A program made the position numbers and the translations under genes. Below, in pieces: positions 1-12,410 of a DNA stretch of 64,000 bases; the stretch's first letter is position 1, and each line of letters begins with the position of its first letter. The notes beneath the pieces were generated by a model. The model saw nothing but the letters and a program-made list of their open reading frames with translations. It was not told the origin of the DNA and did no database searches. The DNA is from Gnetum montanum (taxonomy: Eukaryota > Streptophyta > Gnetopsida > Gnetales > Gnetaceae): NCBI GenBank assembly GCA_015680685.1, contig MNCI01009214.1, forward strand, positions 65,344-129,343, given 5' to 3'.

Positions 1-1408
1 ACAACATCATTATACTTTTCCATTTTTTTTTTGTGTGTGCATGTGATCCACCTTGTAAGTTCGTCACCTAATAAGTGTTCTTCATGATGGTATGAACTGT
101 TTTCTCATTGATTGCTAATGTTTGGTTTTTACCTTTAAGTTAAGATGTTGACATTAAGGTATGTTCTTTTGATATGGTAGACAATGAGTTCACTTCATCC
201 ATCCATCTACCAAAGTCTATGGTTTCTCTTGGCTTGGAAATGTATAGTTCCCTTCCTAAAAAGAAATTTAATGAATCGGTGATTGGGCACTTCTCAAACT
301 AAAGAAGGACTCAAGGTTTGAAAAGGGTGTAACTTCAAGGAAACTTGATGCATTGGTGTTGGTCATTCTCTTGGGTTCTTGGATGTTTTCTTCTTAAGTT
401 TTCTCGCCGTTCTGATGTTACCCAATTATTGAAAGCTGAGCGAATAAAAATAACAAGTCTTTGCATGGTGTGGTTCTCACGCATAAAAACATAAAACAAA
501 ATAAAAATAAAAAAAGAGACAAAGAAAGTGAGAATTCAAAGCACACCCCTTAGACACAATAAACTTGGGCTACAAACACTAGTTATGGAACCAAAAGTGT
601 TTCCTATAACTAAGGCCCCTTCTTGCTTCCTACTCTCTCCTTTGTTTCTTTGGAATGGTGGTGGCTCTTTGGAGATGCATTTTTATTATTCAAGTGGATG
701 GTTTGATGCAAAGTCACTGGATGTGGTTGGTTTGAGGTTGGCATTAGAATGAGATTTGCCAAGTCACATTAATCATGCAACACACAAGGGGCTGTACACC
801 ACCTTGTTCTTGGGATCCCATTCCATCCTCTTCTCTCCACCCTTCTCTCCATTGTTCACCTCATTGCCGGTTGTATCATTAGTGTATCTTTTGGTAGATA
901 CATCATTTTCTTTTTGTTAAATTCTCATGGTTAAGAATTTAACTCTTGTTCGAAAGGACATTCCCAAAGCCTACGAACTCTTTAAATGTGGGTTTGTCAG
1001 GGCATTAAGGGCAGGAGCCTGCTTTGGGGAGGACCCACTGACATTCCTATTTGGTGCCCCAGTTAAATTCTTTCTCTTAACATTTTGAAATTAATTTTAT
1101 TTTTTTCATTTCTATCTTGACATCTATTTTATCGATGTCCTAGTTATCTCTTTTTCTCCTTCTTCTTGTTCTTATTCCTTCTCCATTCTCTCGCTACCGG
1201 AGGTTCGCGATTAGTCATGGGGGTATGGTGCCCGCTTTTTTCGATTTTCTCCTAACCCCTACACCTTTGGTAGTCATCATTAATATATCTCTAGATCCAT
1301 AATTAGCCATACCACAACCCAGCCAATGGACTTACACAGAAGCAAGGTATTACCCACATTGAAATTCATTTACTCTTGCTAATATAAGACTATGTTATGT
1401 GTGTAGAT

Positions 1409-1546
1409 GGTGATCATGCAATAACGGATCGGATCTGGAAGGAGCACTTGGAATGGAGCAATGCTGAAAGCAGTTATACAAGGAGCAAGATTGATGATGC
1501 ACATATGGATGGACAACGAAAGGCGCAATCTGGGCATTGGCAATAG
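1409..1546 (+). CDS. Short ORF after an acceptor-like site in copy 1
   Basis: An open stretch of 45 codons plus TAG follows a pyrimidine/GT-rich run ending in tgtgtag at 1400-1406, which looks like a splice acceptor. It sits where copy 2 has its second ORF, just upstream of the polypurine tract, but I see no sequence similarity to that ORF. The peptide is hydrophilic and rich in D, E, K and R. No family is recognised. It may be the last exon of a spliced element product or chance. Confidence 0.25.
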   Translation, partial: GDHAITDRIWKEHLEWSNAESSYTRSKIDDAHMDGQRKAQSGHWQ

Positions 1547-1782
1547 CAAGACTTCTTCTCTCTTCTTCTCCTCTCCTCTTCTCTCTTTTCTTTTCTCTCA
1601 GCTACCAAATGAGGCCTGATGTCAATGTAATAAGGTGTTCATCCTTGTTGTCATGAACACCAGTCTGTTGTGTCTTGTAATGATGATCTATTCACATATC
1701 ATCCCATTAGTTCCATTCCCTCAATAATCCCATACCTACGTGATATTATTGTAATGAACTTGAGGACGAGTTTTCATTTAAT

Positions 1783-1792
1783 CATGGGGGTA
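1783..1792 (+). promoter_or_regulatory. Polypurine tract of copy 1
   Basis: CATGGGGGTA lies directly before the LTR start TGATG. The same decamer, reverse complemented, lies at the 3' LTR of copy 2, and a one-base variant at copy 3. It is the expected plus-strand primer of reverse transcription and fixes the element orientation. Confidence 0.75.
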
Positions 1793-1805
1793 TGATGGGA
1801 TGGGT

Positions 1806-1950
1806 TATCGCATGAGTCGCGATATCGCATACACGATATTGCATACGCGATATCGTGGTCGTCGTAATATCGCATCCCTTGTGATATCGCGTACCCAATA
1901 TCGCGTCTTCCCCTACGATATCGCGTACGTGATATCGTGATGCATCGTCA
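1806..1950 (+). repeat. GATATC/CGCG palindrome cluster in the LTR
   Basis: About ten copies of GATATCG, CGATATT or ATATCGC-like words occur in 145 bp, several extending to near-perfect palindromes such as CGCGATATCGC. The cluster ends just before the TATA box. Both LTRs of copy 2 keep the position but with CG often replaced by CA or TG. Confidence 0.8.
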
Positions 1951-1954
1951 TATC

Positions 1955-1962
1955 TATAAATA
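1955..1962 (+). promoter_or_regulatory. LTR TATA box, copy 1
   Basis: TATAAATA followed by AGAGG, about 160 bp into the LTR. The equivalent box is present on the sense strand of all four LTRs of copies 2 and 3, so it is the likely core promoter of this family. Confidence 0.65.
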
Positions 1963-2832
1963 AGAGGCGGCTTCCCCTTATTTCCTCATCCTAGGCTAGA
2001 AGTAGGGAAACTCTAGCAGATTGATCACTCTAGAGATAGAATATTTTCCATGTGCCCACAGTAGGAGTCCTAAAAGTGAACGGATCTTTATTCGAGCAAC
2101 ATTGTACCTGAATGCAAGTTGTGTATGGCAATAAAGACGAGCTTCTTGGATAAACCTTACAATGCATGGAATAGGATTTTATTATCTATTATTTCCTACA
2201 TGTTATTTATTAGCTGCAGTAGCACGGAATGAGTACGACTTGATTACGAGCATTTAACGATGTGTACGGATAATCAAGGAATGGATGCTCATCGCGATTA
2301 GATTCTCTCTCACCCTTATCTCCTAGTAACGTGGGATGAGTACGACTTGATTACAAGCATTTACAGATGTGTACGGATAGTCAAGGAATGGATGCTCATC
2401 ACGCTTAGGCTAGTTAAGTGCCTCAGTATGACCACTTCGAGCATGTGTGTTACGCGTGGTGATCCCAGTAACGATTAGCATCTAGTAGCCATGGTTGCAT
2501 AGGTTCAGGGTGCGTACGGTAAGTGGGAATGGATGCTGACGCTAGGTAATTTAGACTTAGTGCATTAGTTAGAGTTAGTACTTAGTTTCTCAACCCTTTC
2601 CTCATTAGTATAGAAGACATAAAACATAAAAATCATAAAAATCATGTACCTCAGACTTACTTAACCATACACTGTGACAACTACAAGTAAGTCTGGGAAG
2701 ACAACGAATAATTAACCCTAAGTGTTCCATGGGGCGTGTAGGAATTTAGTATGTGGAGTTCGACTGGATCGTGCTTTCTATGCTTGTATTTGTATGGTTG
2801 AGTGTAGGGGTATCTCGCCACTCATCATCTAC

Positions 2833-4049
2833 CATCAACATACTACACAATTGTAGAGACCAATTCATAACATGTCAAGATAATTAAATCCACTTATTTA
2901 TTTTTTTTAGATGACTAGCCTTGTTGCCCTTATTTCTAATGCTCCAATTGCCATCATCTCATAAGTGGTTATCTTGCCACCTACCTATAGCTTGTTTCCA
3001 AGCACATCTACTATGAATTCAACATCTCTTATATAAACTCAAAATCTCAACCCTTAATTGAGCATCTTCCAATCATCATCCCTAGAATGAGAAGCCCAAT
3101 GACCACAAATTTCATTGTCATTTCTCCCACATTTCCAACTTATATCTTTGTACAATGTTTTATAGTTTGTTCCATGGCCTACTATTGCACCTTCTTAGCC
3201 AAATTTGTATCTCCATAATTCCATTTTTTGTAATTTTTAGCACCATCTATTTATAGTATTCATTTTGAGTTAATGTTGTTACTTCAAGATCTCTCTTCTT
3301 ACAAGTTTCTCAAATTTCTTGATTGGAAAAGTCCTCAAATGATACAAATCCATTCCTCATGGGTCTATCATCTCTTTGGGATAATTCTCTTCATCACCTT
3401 TGTGAAGAGGTTTAAATACAATATCACTACAAGTATTACCTTGCAAAAGCTCCCAGCAATCAAATAGGCTCATAATGAATCCATCCAAGTTCATCTCTAG
3501 ATGGACATTAGTCATAATGAAGCTTACTCATCTTCTCCTTATTGAATAACTATTGAACATGTTTGAAGGAATCTTGAAAGACTATATTAGAGGCAAATTG
3601 GTCTATCCTAGGCCACTTAGCCTCCATGTTGCCATTACTTTGCTAAAACACACCAAGGAGATGATCATCCAATGTAATGACCTAGAATGAGTTAACTTTT
3701 GTAATAAGATAAATAAATAAGATAGAAAGGAAAAGCCATCTCACATTATAGGGTAAATAATCACTTCAATAAATTAAACTAGAATTGGTTCATCATCAAA
3801 TAATGAGAAGAATGGAAACATAAACTTTAAGCCTAATGGTGCTAGGGAAAACACATTAAATGGGGACCAATAAAGAAGATCACTCAAGGATAAGTCAAAA
3901 TATCACAAGTTTCCAATGATGTACAAATAGTTATATAACATGTTGCTAAAAGAGTAAGACATCACCCTAAAAAAGAACTTCAACCAAACAAGGGCAAGAT
4001 TCAAAAGACTCTAGACTTTAGCAATTAATCCTTCCTAATGGATAGAATG
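2833..4049. other. AT-rich DNA, no gene recognised
   Basis: Open frames here are short and show no motif. Part of it (about 3700-4050) may be decayed sequence upstream of the gag relic that follows, but I cannot read a domain in it. Confidence 0.5.
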
Positions 4050-4195
4050 AGATCCACCTATTGCAAAGTAGTACAACCCCAATAACTTTTGTTATTATCA
4101 TGAAGCAACAGGGCATGATACTAATGATTATAGCACAATTAACAATGATTTTCCAAGCTTAGATGGAAAAGTAAGAAATCATTTTTAATACATTA
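4050..4195 (+). pseudogene. Tat-type gag zinc-finger relic
   Basis: A + strand reading frame gives a segment with C-Y-Y-H-x4-G-H-D-T preceded by D-P-P-I-A-K and an in-frame TAG. It parallels the nucleocapsid region of the Tat element further on (CDYHQMYGHDTDYC, preceded by a DPSLAL segment), including spacing. The final Cys of the knuckle is Tyr here. It marks another old Tat insertion in + orientation, but I could not read protease or polymerase downstream. Confidence 0.5.
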
Positions 4196-5039
4196 GTGCA
4201 ACTAAATAATCAAAATATGCATTTTTTTAGGGGTCACTGAATCCTCACTTAAGGAGGATTTTCAATTCCATTTGGAAGGTAAGTTAAACCATTCTAAAAA
4301 ACATTTTGTAATTTAGATGGGTTCTTTTCAAAGGAATTTCTATTCATACCTTCATTCAAATTAGCACAATTAAGAAAAAAGTTTAGGATCGGTCTTTCCT
4401 AGAATGATGCTAACTCCTCTACATCTTTGAACATGTGTAGAGCTTCATTGATTATTGACATGATACTTCACTATGATGACGTTTCTACTAGGTCAAATCA
4501 TGCATTCCATTATTCTCCCATTTCTCCAAGGAATTTTTTAATTTTGTTAATACTATACAGACTTATGGAATACTGTTTTTATTATACCTTATGGTATACC
4601 TCCTTCTTCTTGCTCATTCTCTCCACCTAAGTCATCAGAGTATACATTTCTTCCTACTCCAATGTCATTAATCATGTTTTTTTTTTTTTTGCATTTTAAC
4701 CATGATATGAAGCAAAAAAGAATAATGTAAGACAGAGTTCATGGTGTAATACAATTCACATAATCTTGCTTTAAGTATTAAAGGTCATTTTGTAATAATT
4801 ATATTGGCACAAATATAGTAGTAATGATTCTAAAGATGCCTCAAGTTCAAATCTTAGTGTGGAATAAATATGATATCCTAAGTATAAGGAATGGGCCAAA
4901 ATAATTCTGCAATATATGTGGTAGTCTTGACAATGTTTATTTCATTTGGCCAATATGCAAGACTAGAGGCCCACTTAGTTTGACAATAGTTACTTGGCCA
5001 GAATTATGATGGCATAATTCATCAAGGCCAAATAATCCT
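4196..5039. other. AT-rich DNA, no gene recognised
   Basis: Only short open frames without motifs. A poly-T run lies at 4678-4690. No repeat structure is obvious before the ATGGGATAAA-type repeats start near 5040. Confidence 0.45.
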
Positions 5040-6830
5040 AACTTGCAAAATGGGATAAAACCCATTGGGTCTAGTTCATGTTTAGTCCTAGAAAAGTTAG
5101 GATACATATTACCTAGCATGAAGATCAAAGTGGGATCAAACTCATTCATTCCATTTACAAAATGGAGAAAGGTAAGTTTTTCCTAGTTTTGGCACTAGAT
5201 GACACAAGTGGAAAATCCATGACTATATGACCTGAAAATTGAAATAAAAAAAAAGATGCTATCTTCTTACCTCCCAATTAAGATAAAGTTCTTTTGGCCC
5301 ATTTCGCTATTCAACTAGTTTATGGTTATTTCACTTTAGCAAAATGAGTTAAAAAAAGTTTATCATAGTTCACTATTCCATTAACATTGATTTGTCCTAG
5401 TTTAGTGAAATTGAGACACAAGTCCAATGCATTCATAAAAGTTAAAATTTGGCCATAAAATATGAGTCCCAGATTAAGTGCCAAATTACAATTCAGACAA
5501 CACTTGATTTCTTTTGCACAACTATTGAGATTGATAAAGGACCTATTTTTCTAGATTTTCCAAGTGGGATAAATCCCTTTTGCCTAATTTTAGATGGCCT
5601 GAGTTGAAGAACCAGCCTATTTTGGTCCATTTCATAAAGGAAGAATATGCAAATCAAGATTGGCTTAAGAACATGTTCCCCAATCTAGCTCACGTGGCAT
5701 ATGAAGCATAAACTATAAAATGGGAAAATTGGCCATTCTCTAAATTATGCAAATGGAATAAAAGTAATGTAACCCATTTTAGAGTGAAATTAGGCCTTGA
5801 TACATGGCACAAAGCCAATGCTCAGATATATCATCAAGATTTGGCCATTTATTTTTACTAGTTTATGTCCAAATGGAGGAAAAGAAATTTTTTCAATTTG
5901 TGAGGTGGGCTAGAGTAAATTTATCCTAACTCATAATGTACTTCTAAAAATGGGAAAAGTGCTGAGAAACTATTATATAAAATAGGATGGAACTAATTCC
6001 TCCAATTTCAATGAATGCACTATGTGGCATGAATGCAATATGATTTGGGTCGAAAAATGTTGATTTAGCCCAAAGTTGAGCAATAGGAAATTCTCCTATC
6101 TCATAGTTGGCATAAATGACTTTTGTTCCACTTCAAGGCTAGAATCAAATTTAGACTCAAATAAAGATACAACCAAGTTTTCCAATTCTAAAATGGGACA
6201 ACTCTTCTTTATCCATGTTCAAAAAATACACATATGGTTTGACCATAGTACAAAAACATAAATGAGTAAAAGGTGAGTTTCTCCATCTCCAAAATGGGAT
6301 AAAACCCATTTTTCTAGTTTATAGTTTTCCCATTTTAAAAAGGTGATGAGTTAGGGTTAGGCACATAGTATCTTCATCAATTCAACTAGTGTTACTATTA
6401 TGTGAAGTTAAAAATGGATAAAATTGCTAGGAAGCTACTCTTTGAAATGGGAAAAAGCTCTTTTATCACATTACAGAAATTCGATGATTGCCATTTTTTC
6501 CAATTTGCTATTGGGATAAATCACTTTCTTTTCATTTCAAAGATCAAATAGAAATTCTCCCACAAACTTCAATTTAAAAAAGGCCAACATTTAAGTTCAA
6601 ATATGATGATAGATTTTAGAATTAACCTCTACCATGTGAATAAAAGTGATAGTGTGAAAAAATTAGAACAAACATTAATTCTCCCACTCTACAATTGAGA
6701 AAAAATTTCATTATTCTAATTTGGACCAGAGAATAGAAGAAGAATTAAACTAAAGTAGGAAGAATATCCATTATCCTCCTTCCCAAATAGGATATAACCA
6801 TTTTTTTCAACTTAATCAAATAGCAAAGAA
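5040..6830. repeat. Field of degenerate AATGGGATAAA repeats
   Basis: The word AAATGGGATAAA or a near variant recurs about 15 times in 1.8 kb, for example near 5048, 5565, 5716, 5949, 6195, 6291, 6458, 6508 and 6785. It is often followed by ACCCATTTTTCTAG or a variant, giving a short inverted repeat AATGGG/CCCATT, and often preceded by a TTCTCC-rich stretch. Spacing is irregular, roughly 50-150 bp. It looks like a strongly diverged tandem array or dispersed short repeat. No protein is recognisable across it. Confidence 0.5.
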
Positions 6831-7289
6831 ATGACCACTTGGCAATGACTTGGGAAGATTTTTTTTTTAAAAAAATAAAGTGGATCATGTAGCCCTAAAA
6901 CCAAGAAAAGTAAGATTCATAGTATGCTGACAAAGAGACTTAATTACTAGATCTAAAGGTCACTCAAAGGAGATTGCATTAGAATACTACTAAATGATAT
7001 ATAAGTTCTTACATCAACCACCATTGCTCATACTATTGCAAAGGATTTTGTTACAAAATTTGCAAAAATTGCATAGATCTGTTTAAGCATACAAAGCTAT
7101 ATAGAATTTCCTAGATAATCTATGTAGTTAATAGGCCAAACATAAAAAATTTCAAAACATACATAAGAACCAAGGAGAAAACAAATTTGTTGTATTAGTA
7201 TGTGCTTATTCAAATGCTTATAGAATATTTGGAGGATGTTGTCTTGTTGATTTTTCAACTACAAAGATGTGTAGAATGAGTAGAAGATT

Positions 7290-8870
7290 TGCAACTTCAA
7301 GACTAGATGAGAGGATCCAAAACCATTTTTCTATCATGATACTAATCATGATTATGCCTAGAAGTTACAATTATAGGCATTTACTAAAGATCATGAGTGG
7401 AGAAGTTTCTATCAGTATATGAGTATGCATAAAATTGGCTGTAGACTTAGGGCCAATTTAATTTGACATGTTATCCATTGGGTTTTCTCTGAGATGGAGT
7501 ATAGTGGGAACTATTTGAAGTGTAAACAAAGGCTAGAGTACATGATAGATATCAACCCCAACCAAAGCTATGAATTATATGGTGTTCATCTATCCAATCA
7601 TTTTGAATAAGATACTTGAAATGAGAATATGATAGTAATTATAGGTAATATTATATGGGCAAATGGGCAACAACTACACCTAACAGGATCAAACATTTCC
7701 ATATTTTTTTGGCTACAAGAAGACTTTTCTAGATTCAATGAACTCAGGTTCCATCATTGCATTTTTATTGCTACTTTAGATATTTATTTGGGCTCTAATG
7801 TTTCCTCTATTTTAGCCCAACACTTGAAAGTTTTAGGTATTGTTAAAACTAATGAGCCCTTCGACCATGTTTATTTCATGAACAGTCAATTACATGAAAA
7901 AATACAAATACCATGGCCAATAATACTTAATTTAACATGAGTTCTTTTTTATTAGATCATGTTTTGTCCTTAGTCCCAATCATTGAAAGGTTCAAATCCA
8001 ATTTTTCTTAATACATCATAGAAAGACAAATAAACAAAAGATGGTGATGTTATGATTTTTATCCTATCATATATCATAAAGCTTATTTGGATGCTCAAAC
8101 CCTTGAATTACTTATGAATATTGTTTATCCAATATTACGTCAATTTCTAACAGAAATAGCCATGTCAAGGATTGAGCAAGTTGCGATAGATTAAATCAAG
8201 GCCAAGTGTAAAGAAGAAGTCTTTTTCCATGCTCACTATATAGAGATTATTATAGAAGGATTTAAAGGGAGGTCAAGAAAATTACCACGATTTGTGACTC
8301 CCTATCTGTAAACTTTAGAGATGAGAAGGAAAATGCAACATAGTCCCTTACAACATGACTACATGGATAGTAAAGTTTTTTCATTGCAGATTAGCTTTTG
8401 GTACTTTGAGAACATCCTTCACATGATGAATATAGGGGTTAAATTTGAAAGGAAAATATTTCTAGAAGTAGGTCATAGATTCTTTAACCAAAATAAATAT
8501 TTTAGAAAGGTCCATGATGACTAAGAAAATGACATCATCTATTTATTACAAAATGATGGATTAGTAAATATGGGCAAGCAATAGGCATAGGGTGATCTTA
8601 GAAGAACTTTATCCACCATTCTACTAGAAGAAAAATTGTTGGTTTGCAAATGGTTTGGGGATAGTGATCATATTTTGGTCAAAAAGTTCAATTAAGCACA
8701 ATTGAATAAAGTGAAGGAGAATAGTTTCTCTTGGTAGATTGATAGGTTTGATGAAGCCTTAGATTTAGAGGCCTTTCCTTGGTATCCATAGATGAAGGAA
8801 TGAAGGATGAGGTAGTTGAAATCCCTCTTTAGTAAAAAATATGTTGTAGCCTGAAAAAGATCTACCATAT
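7290..8870 (+). pseudogene. Long degenerate coding-like region, family unknown
   Basis: Read on the + strand, about 1.5 kb gives protein-like sequence broken by scattered in-frame stops and a few frame changes. The two best open pieces are 7629-7940 (103 codons) and 8321-8524 (67 codons); readable sequence continues before, between and after them. Composition is that of a folded protein: mixed hydrophobic segments, aromatic residues and charged residues, including stretches such as FVTPYL, ILRQFL and HAHYIEII. I recognise no reverse transcriptase, integrase, transposase or host domain. It lies antisense to the Tat relic at 14.93-16.57 kb and so could be a decayed antisense gene of that element, but the distance (about 6 kb) makes this only a guess. 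Confidence 0.45.
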
Positions 8871-8874
8871 TCAA

Positions 8875-9959
8875 ATATAATCACCACTAGAAATCATGCT
8901 TTAACATCTTAGAAGGCCTTGACATCTTCAAGCTACATTGGCCTTTTGGATTTCTTGACATTTTCCTCCCATTTTTTATGGGAGCGAAACCTTCACTAGG
9001 TTTTTTTTTACCAAGGCCAAATCTTCATTTTCTCACTAAATGAGACGTGTTACATTCAACAAATTTGATGATTGAGAACATTAAGAATGTTACATGGCCA
9101 TGGTACATGAATGTTAAACATAGGGTTTTGTTGTCAGTAAGGTAAGGAAGGATAAATTTTGGTCATGGGGTTATGATTCAAAAGGAGTAATGGAAGTGAT
9201 GGAGGCAAGTATTGTTGGCACAATTGAATAAGCTAGTTGAATTGCATGCATCAAGATCATGTAGTAACTCATTGCTATGATGAGTCATACCTCTATGGTG
9301 ACTCCAGGTTTTTCTTACAAACATAACTTCAAGAGTACAAGAAAACAAGTTAAAGAATACAAGCAAATATGGGCCATCATAGGTTACAACTGGTAGAATA
9401 TAGGAACCCTATTTTTTTGCTTTATAGATTTGTACAAAGTTTGTAATGTTTTAAGATGATAAATAGATATAAGATCATGCAAGCTCTCTCATTGTAGGCT
9501 ACTCAATTTGTCAATGATACACCATTATTTAAATCTATAAACAAAAGGTTAACAAAGAAAAACAACAAATAGGCTAATGTTAGATGTAATAAATTCTATG
9601 TAAAGGCTTTGATGTTACCTTGTAAGGTTTTATTGATGTTTTGAGAAATTTAAGGTTCTAGTGAGAAACTTGGTTTTAGGATTTTCTCCTCACCATTATT
9701 GTTTAAAATGGGAAATTTGATCAATGAATCCTTTGTGATGTTTATGGTTTCAAGGTCAAGAACAATTAGGCCATTCTAGGGTATTAAGGCTATATGATAT
9801 AAAAGCTTTTAGGCTTTAGGTTTAGGTATTAACTGGATAAAAAACATCACTAGAAGAATCTAATTAGGCTTGGAGGCTAGTTGAATTACTTATCTTCCTA
9901 GCTCAATCATGCATCTTAGCATAAGCACATCAAGTAACACATGCATGATATAACTACTA
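8875..9959. other. AT-rich DNA, no gene recognised
   Basis: Short frames on both strands carry no motif. Coding-like readings fade out after about 8870. No terminal repeats are visible. Confidence 0.45.
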
Positions 9960-10460
9960 AACAATGTTAAAATAATGCAAAATACTATAATAATAAAGCA
10001 AGATAAGGTAAAATAAGGTCAAAACAAAGTAAAATAAAGTAAGACAAGGTAAAATAAGGTAGAATGATGTAAAATAAGGTTAAATAAGGATTGAATGATG
10101 TCAAAATAATACAAAGTGATATCGAATGAGGTAGCATCCAAATAATGTCAAATGATGCTTGATACTAATAAAATAAGGCTAAATGAGGTCAAATGATATT
10201 GAATAAAGTTTAACAATATCAAATGATGTTGAAATGATGAAAATGAGGTAAAGTAATGATGACTAATTCCAAATGATATCAAATAATGTCGAAATGATGA
10301 AAATGATGCTGAATGGTGTTGACTACCATCAAATGATGTCAAAATGATAGGGGACGAGGTCAAATAGGGTTAAACAAGGTCAAATGATGTCAAATAATGC
10401 TGAAATGACATCAAATGATATCAAAATGAAGTTAAATAATGCCAAATGACCTTGAATGAG
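9960..10460. repeat. Degenerate AAATGATGTCA / AAATAAGGT short tandem repeat
   Basis: The first 130 bp consist of variants of gtaaaataaggt; the rest is variants of tcaaatgatgt at roughly 10-12 bp periods. The change of motif along the array suggests a slipping microsatellite that has diverged. Confidence 0.7.
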
Positions 10461-10579
10461 TTTAAAAATAACAATTATTAATTTTTTGGTTGAAAAAGGA
10501 TAAAAAATCTAATTAACACAAGGTATAGAAGGAAAGAAGAATAGGTTTTTGCTGTTAAACTAGTTTAAAAGGCTAGAAA

Positions 10580-12410
10580 TTTATGTTTCTAGTGTGTGGA
10601 GGCCATTCGTATAGCATGTGAACACTGTGTGTCATATTTATAGCATGTGGGACCCAAACCCTCAATGTGTGGGCATCATATGTCATAATTACAGCATGTA
10701 AGACTTGTGAAGGTAACATGTGAACTTGTTTAGGAAGATCCACAATGTGTAAGGCCTATGTGGGTATCGTGTAAGCTATGCGACATTGATAGAATGTAAG
10801 GCCTAGATCTATAGATTATGAAGAATTTTGACCAAGTTTTATGGCTTGTTTAGCTTCATGTGATTGCATCTATGCTACATAGGAGATATTTATGGCTTGT
10901 TCAATTATTTTTGACCATGTATGAGCAAGTTTGGTTAAGGTTATGACTTGCTAATGTTTCACATGCTTCACCATACATTACCACACTGTGTGGCATTGGG
11001 TTGCTCAATGTGTGAGGAAAAAAATTGAGTTTTGATAATGTGTGGAGGTTGATTTCTTGGATAATTTTCTTCCTATGATGTATGGATCTCTTGGTAGTTT
11101 GTTCTAGGTCTTGTGAAATCCACTAGGTAGCATATGAGACTGTATGTTCATGTTGATTATTGGTGTAGATGCCACACATTGCCTCACATGTTCTCACAAC
11201 ATATGGAACTTGATTCCCCAGTGTGTGGGCTATAACCTACTAGTTTGTTAGGATTTTGACTAGGTTTTTTGCCTCCCCAAGCTTCCATGATGGCATCTAG
11301 TGTGTTGAGGAAAGATCTACAATTTGTTTAACCATCTCAGGTAAAGTATGATAAACATTGATCAAGTTAATAACTTGTTGGTGCTTCACATGCTACCACA
11401 CATGCTAGCACATGATGTGTGACTTGGATCCCTAGCATGTGGGTAATCTTGTATGAAGTCTTAGTGTGTGGAATCCAAATCCTGAGTGTGTGAACATTTC
11501 TAGGTGGATGTTTTAACTTGTAGAAATTTTGTGGATTCCTTCTAGGTCTAGTGGGATCTTTTAGGGATTCTATGAGGCTATATGTATAGTGTATGATGCA
11601 TGTTAACCAAGAAAATTCTTTGTTTTTAATCCACACACTACCCCACATGCTAGCACATTGTATGGGACTCATGAATGTAGTGTATGGGCTAAAAACCCAA
11701 GTTTGGTAGCATTTGACCTCTCATTCCTTGCTTAATTTTTCTTGTCTAGCTTATGGAACTCTTGGTAGTTTAGATCTATGATTGTTGGAACCACCTATGA
11801 GCTAGTTTGAGTATTCTGAGAATGTATGGGGTTCTAAAGATCAATTTCAAGTCCAAATACAATGTATTTGGTTAGTTTTCTAGTCAATTTTCTCAACCAC
11901 AACATATGAATTTTTTTTTTGTAATTTTTTCAAGGTCTTCTAGGATCCTATGGGAAACATATGGTCAAGTTTGGTTGGGTTAATTATTTTTCTTTGCTCC
12001 ACACACTACCCCACACATCAGCACAATGTGTGAAGCTCATGTGGGCAATGTGTGGCTAAGAGCCCAAGTTCTACACATTGTCCCACATGCTATCATAATG
12101 TGTGAGGTGGGGTGGTGTAGCATCTGAATCCCAAGACTAGTTTTAGTAGCATGAAGGGCTTAGTTTCTTGTTCAATCTCTCTCCTACAACATGCAGAAAT
12201 CAAGATATCTTGGCTATTAGTTTGTGGAATCCACCCATGATTAATACTAACTAAATTATTAGTGTGTGAGGCTAGGAAGTCAAAAATCTAAAGCTAATCT
12301 CAATGGGTAAGCCTATTTCCTTGGTATATTTCCTAACCATAGCATGTGGAGGATTTTTCTTGGCTTGAAAAGGGTTTTATGAGTAGCATGTGGGCATTTA
12401 GGAAGGATTT
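10580..12410. repeat. Mosaic of AGCATGTG / AATGTGTGAGG motifs
   Basis: Words such as tagcatgtggg, aatgtgtggg, cacacattaccccaca and cacatgctagcaca recur tens of times over 1.8 kb at irregular spacing, on both strands. The same word family (tagcatgtgagg) reappears densely at 28520-28850, next to the 5' end of the gag relic at 26560-28460. The two blocks could be parts of the LTRs or untranslated regions of one old Tat element that brackets the gag-pro relics. I could not align them end to end. Confidence 0.5.

Larger units (their letters stand above)
1..2827 (+). mobile_element. Non-autonomous LTR retrotransposon copy 1, 3' part
   Basis: The window opens inside an element read on the + strand. 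Its 3' end shows a CATGGGGGTA polypurine tract at 1783-1792 followed by an LTR. The interior shares two landmarks with copy 2 (17922-24567, opposite strand): a G-rich block near 1008-1035 that matches the reverse complement of 20527-20560, and the block ending gaggacgagttttcattta before the polypurine tract. The spacing from the G-rich block to the LTR is about 0.76 kb here and 1.75 kb in copy 2, so this copy lacks or never had about 1 kb around ORF2. No polymerase motif is visible. The 5' LTR and gag lie outside the window. The sequence after the LTR (tctac) would be the target duplication, but its partner is not visible. Confidence 0.8.
1793..2827 (+). repeat. LTR of non-autonomous copy 1 (3' LTR)
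   Basis: The LTR starts TGATG after the polypurine tract and ends CACTCATCA, the terminal motif also found in copy 2. It is 1,035 bp, longer than the roughly 858-bp LTRs of copy 2. The 3' part from about 2200 has a repeated block (gtacgacttgattacgagcattta at about 2237 and 2340), so some extra length is internal duplication. A TATA box sits at 1955-1962 with a palindrome cluster just upstream. Confidence 0.85.

Noticed and set aside
1806-1950. Repeats as a CRISPR array
   Set aside because: Units are short palindromes with no constant repeat-spacer structure, inside a plant LTR.
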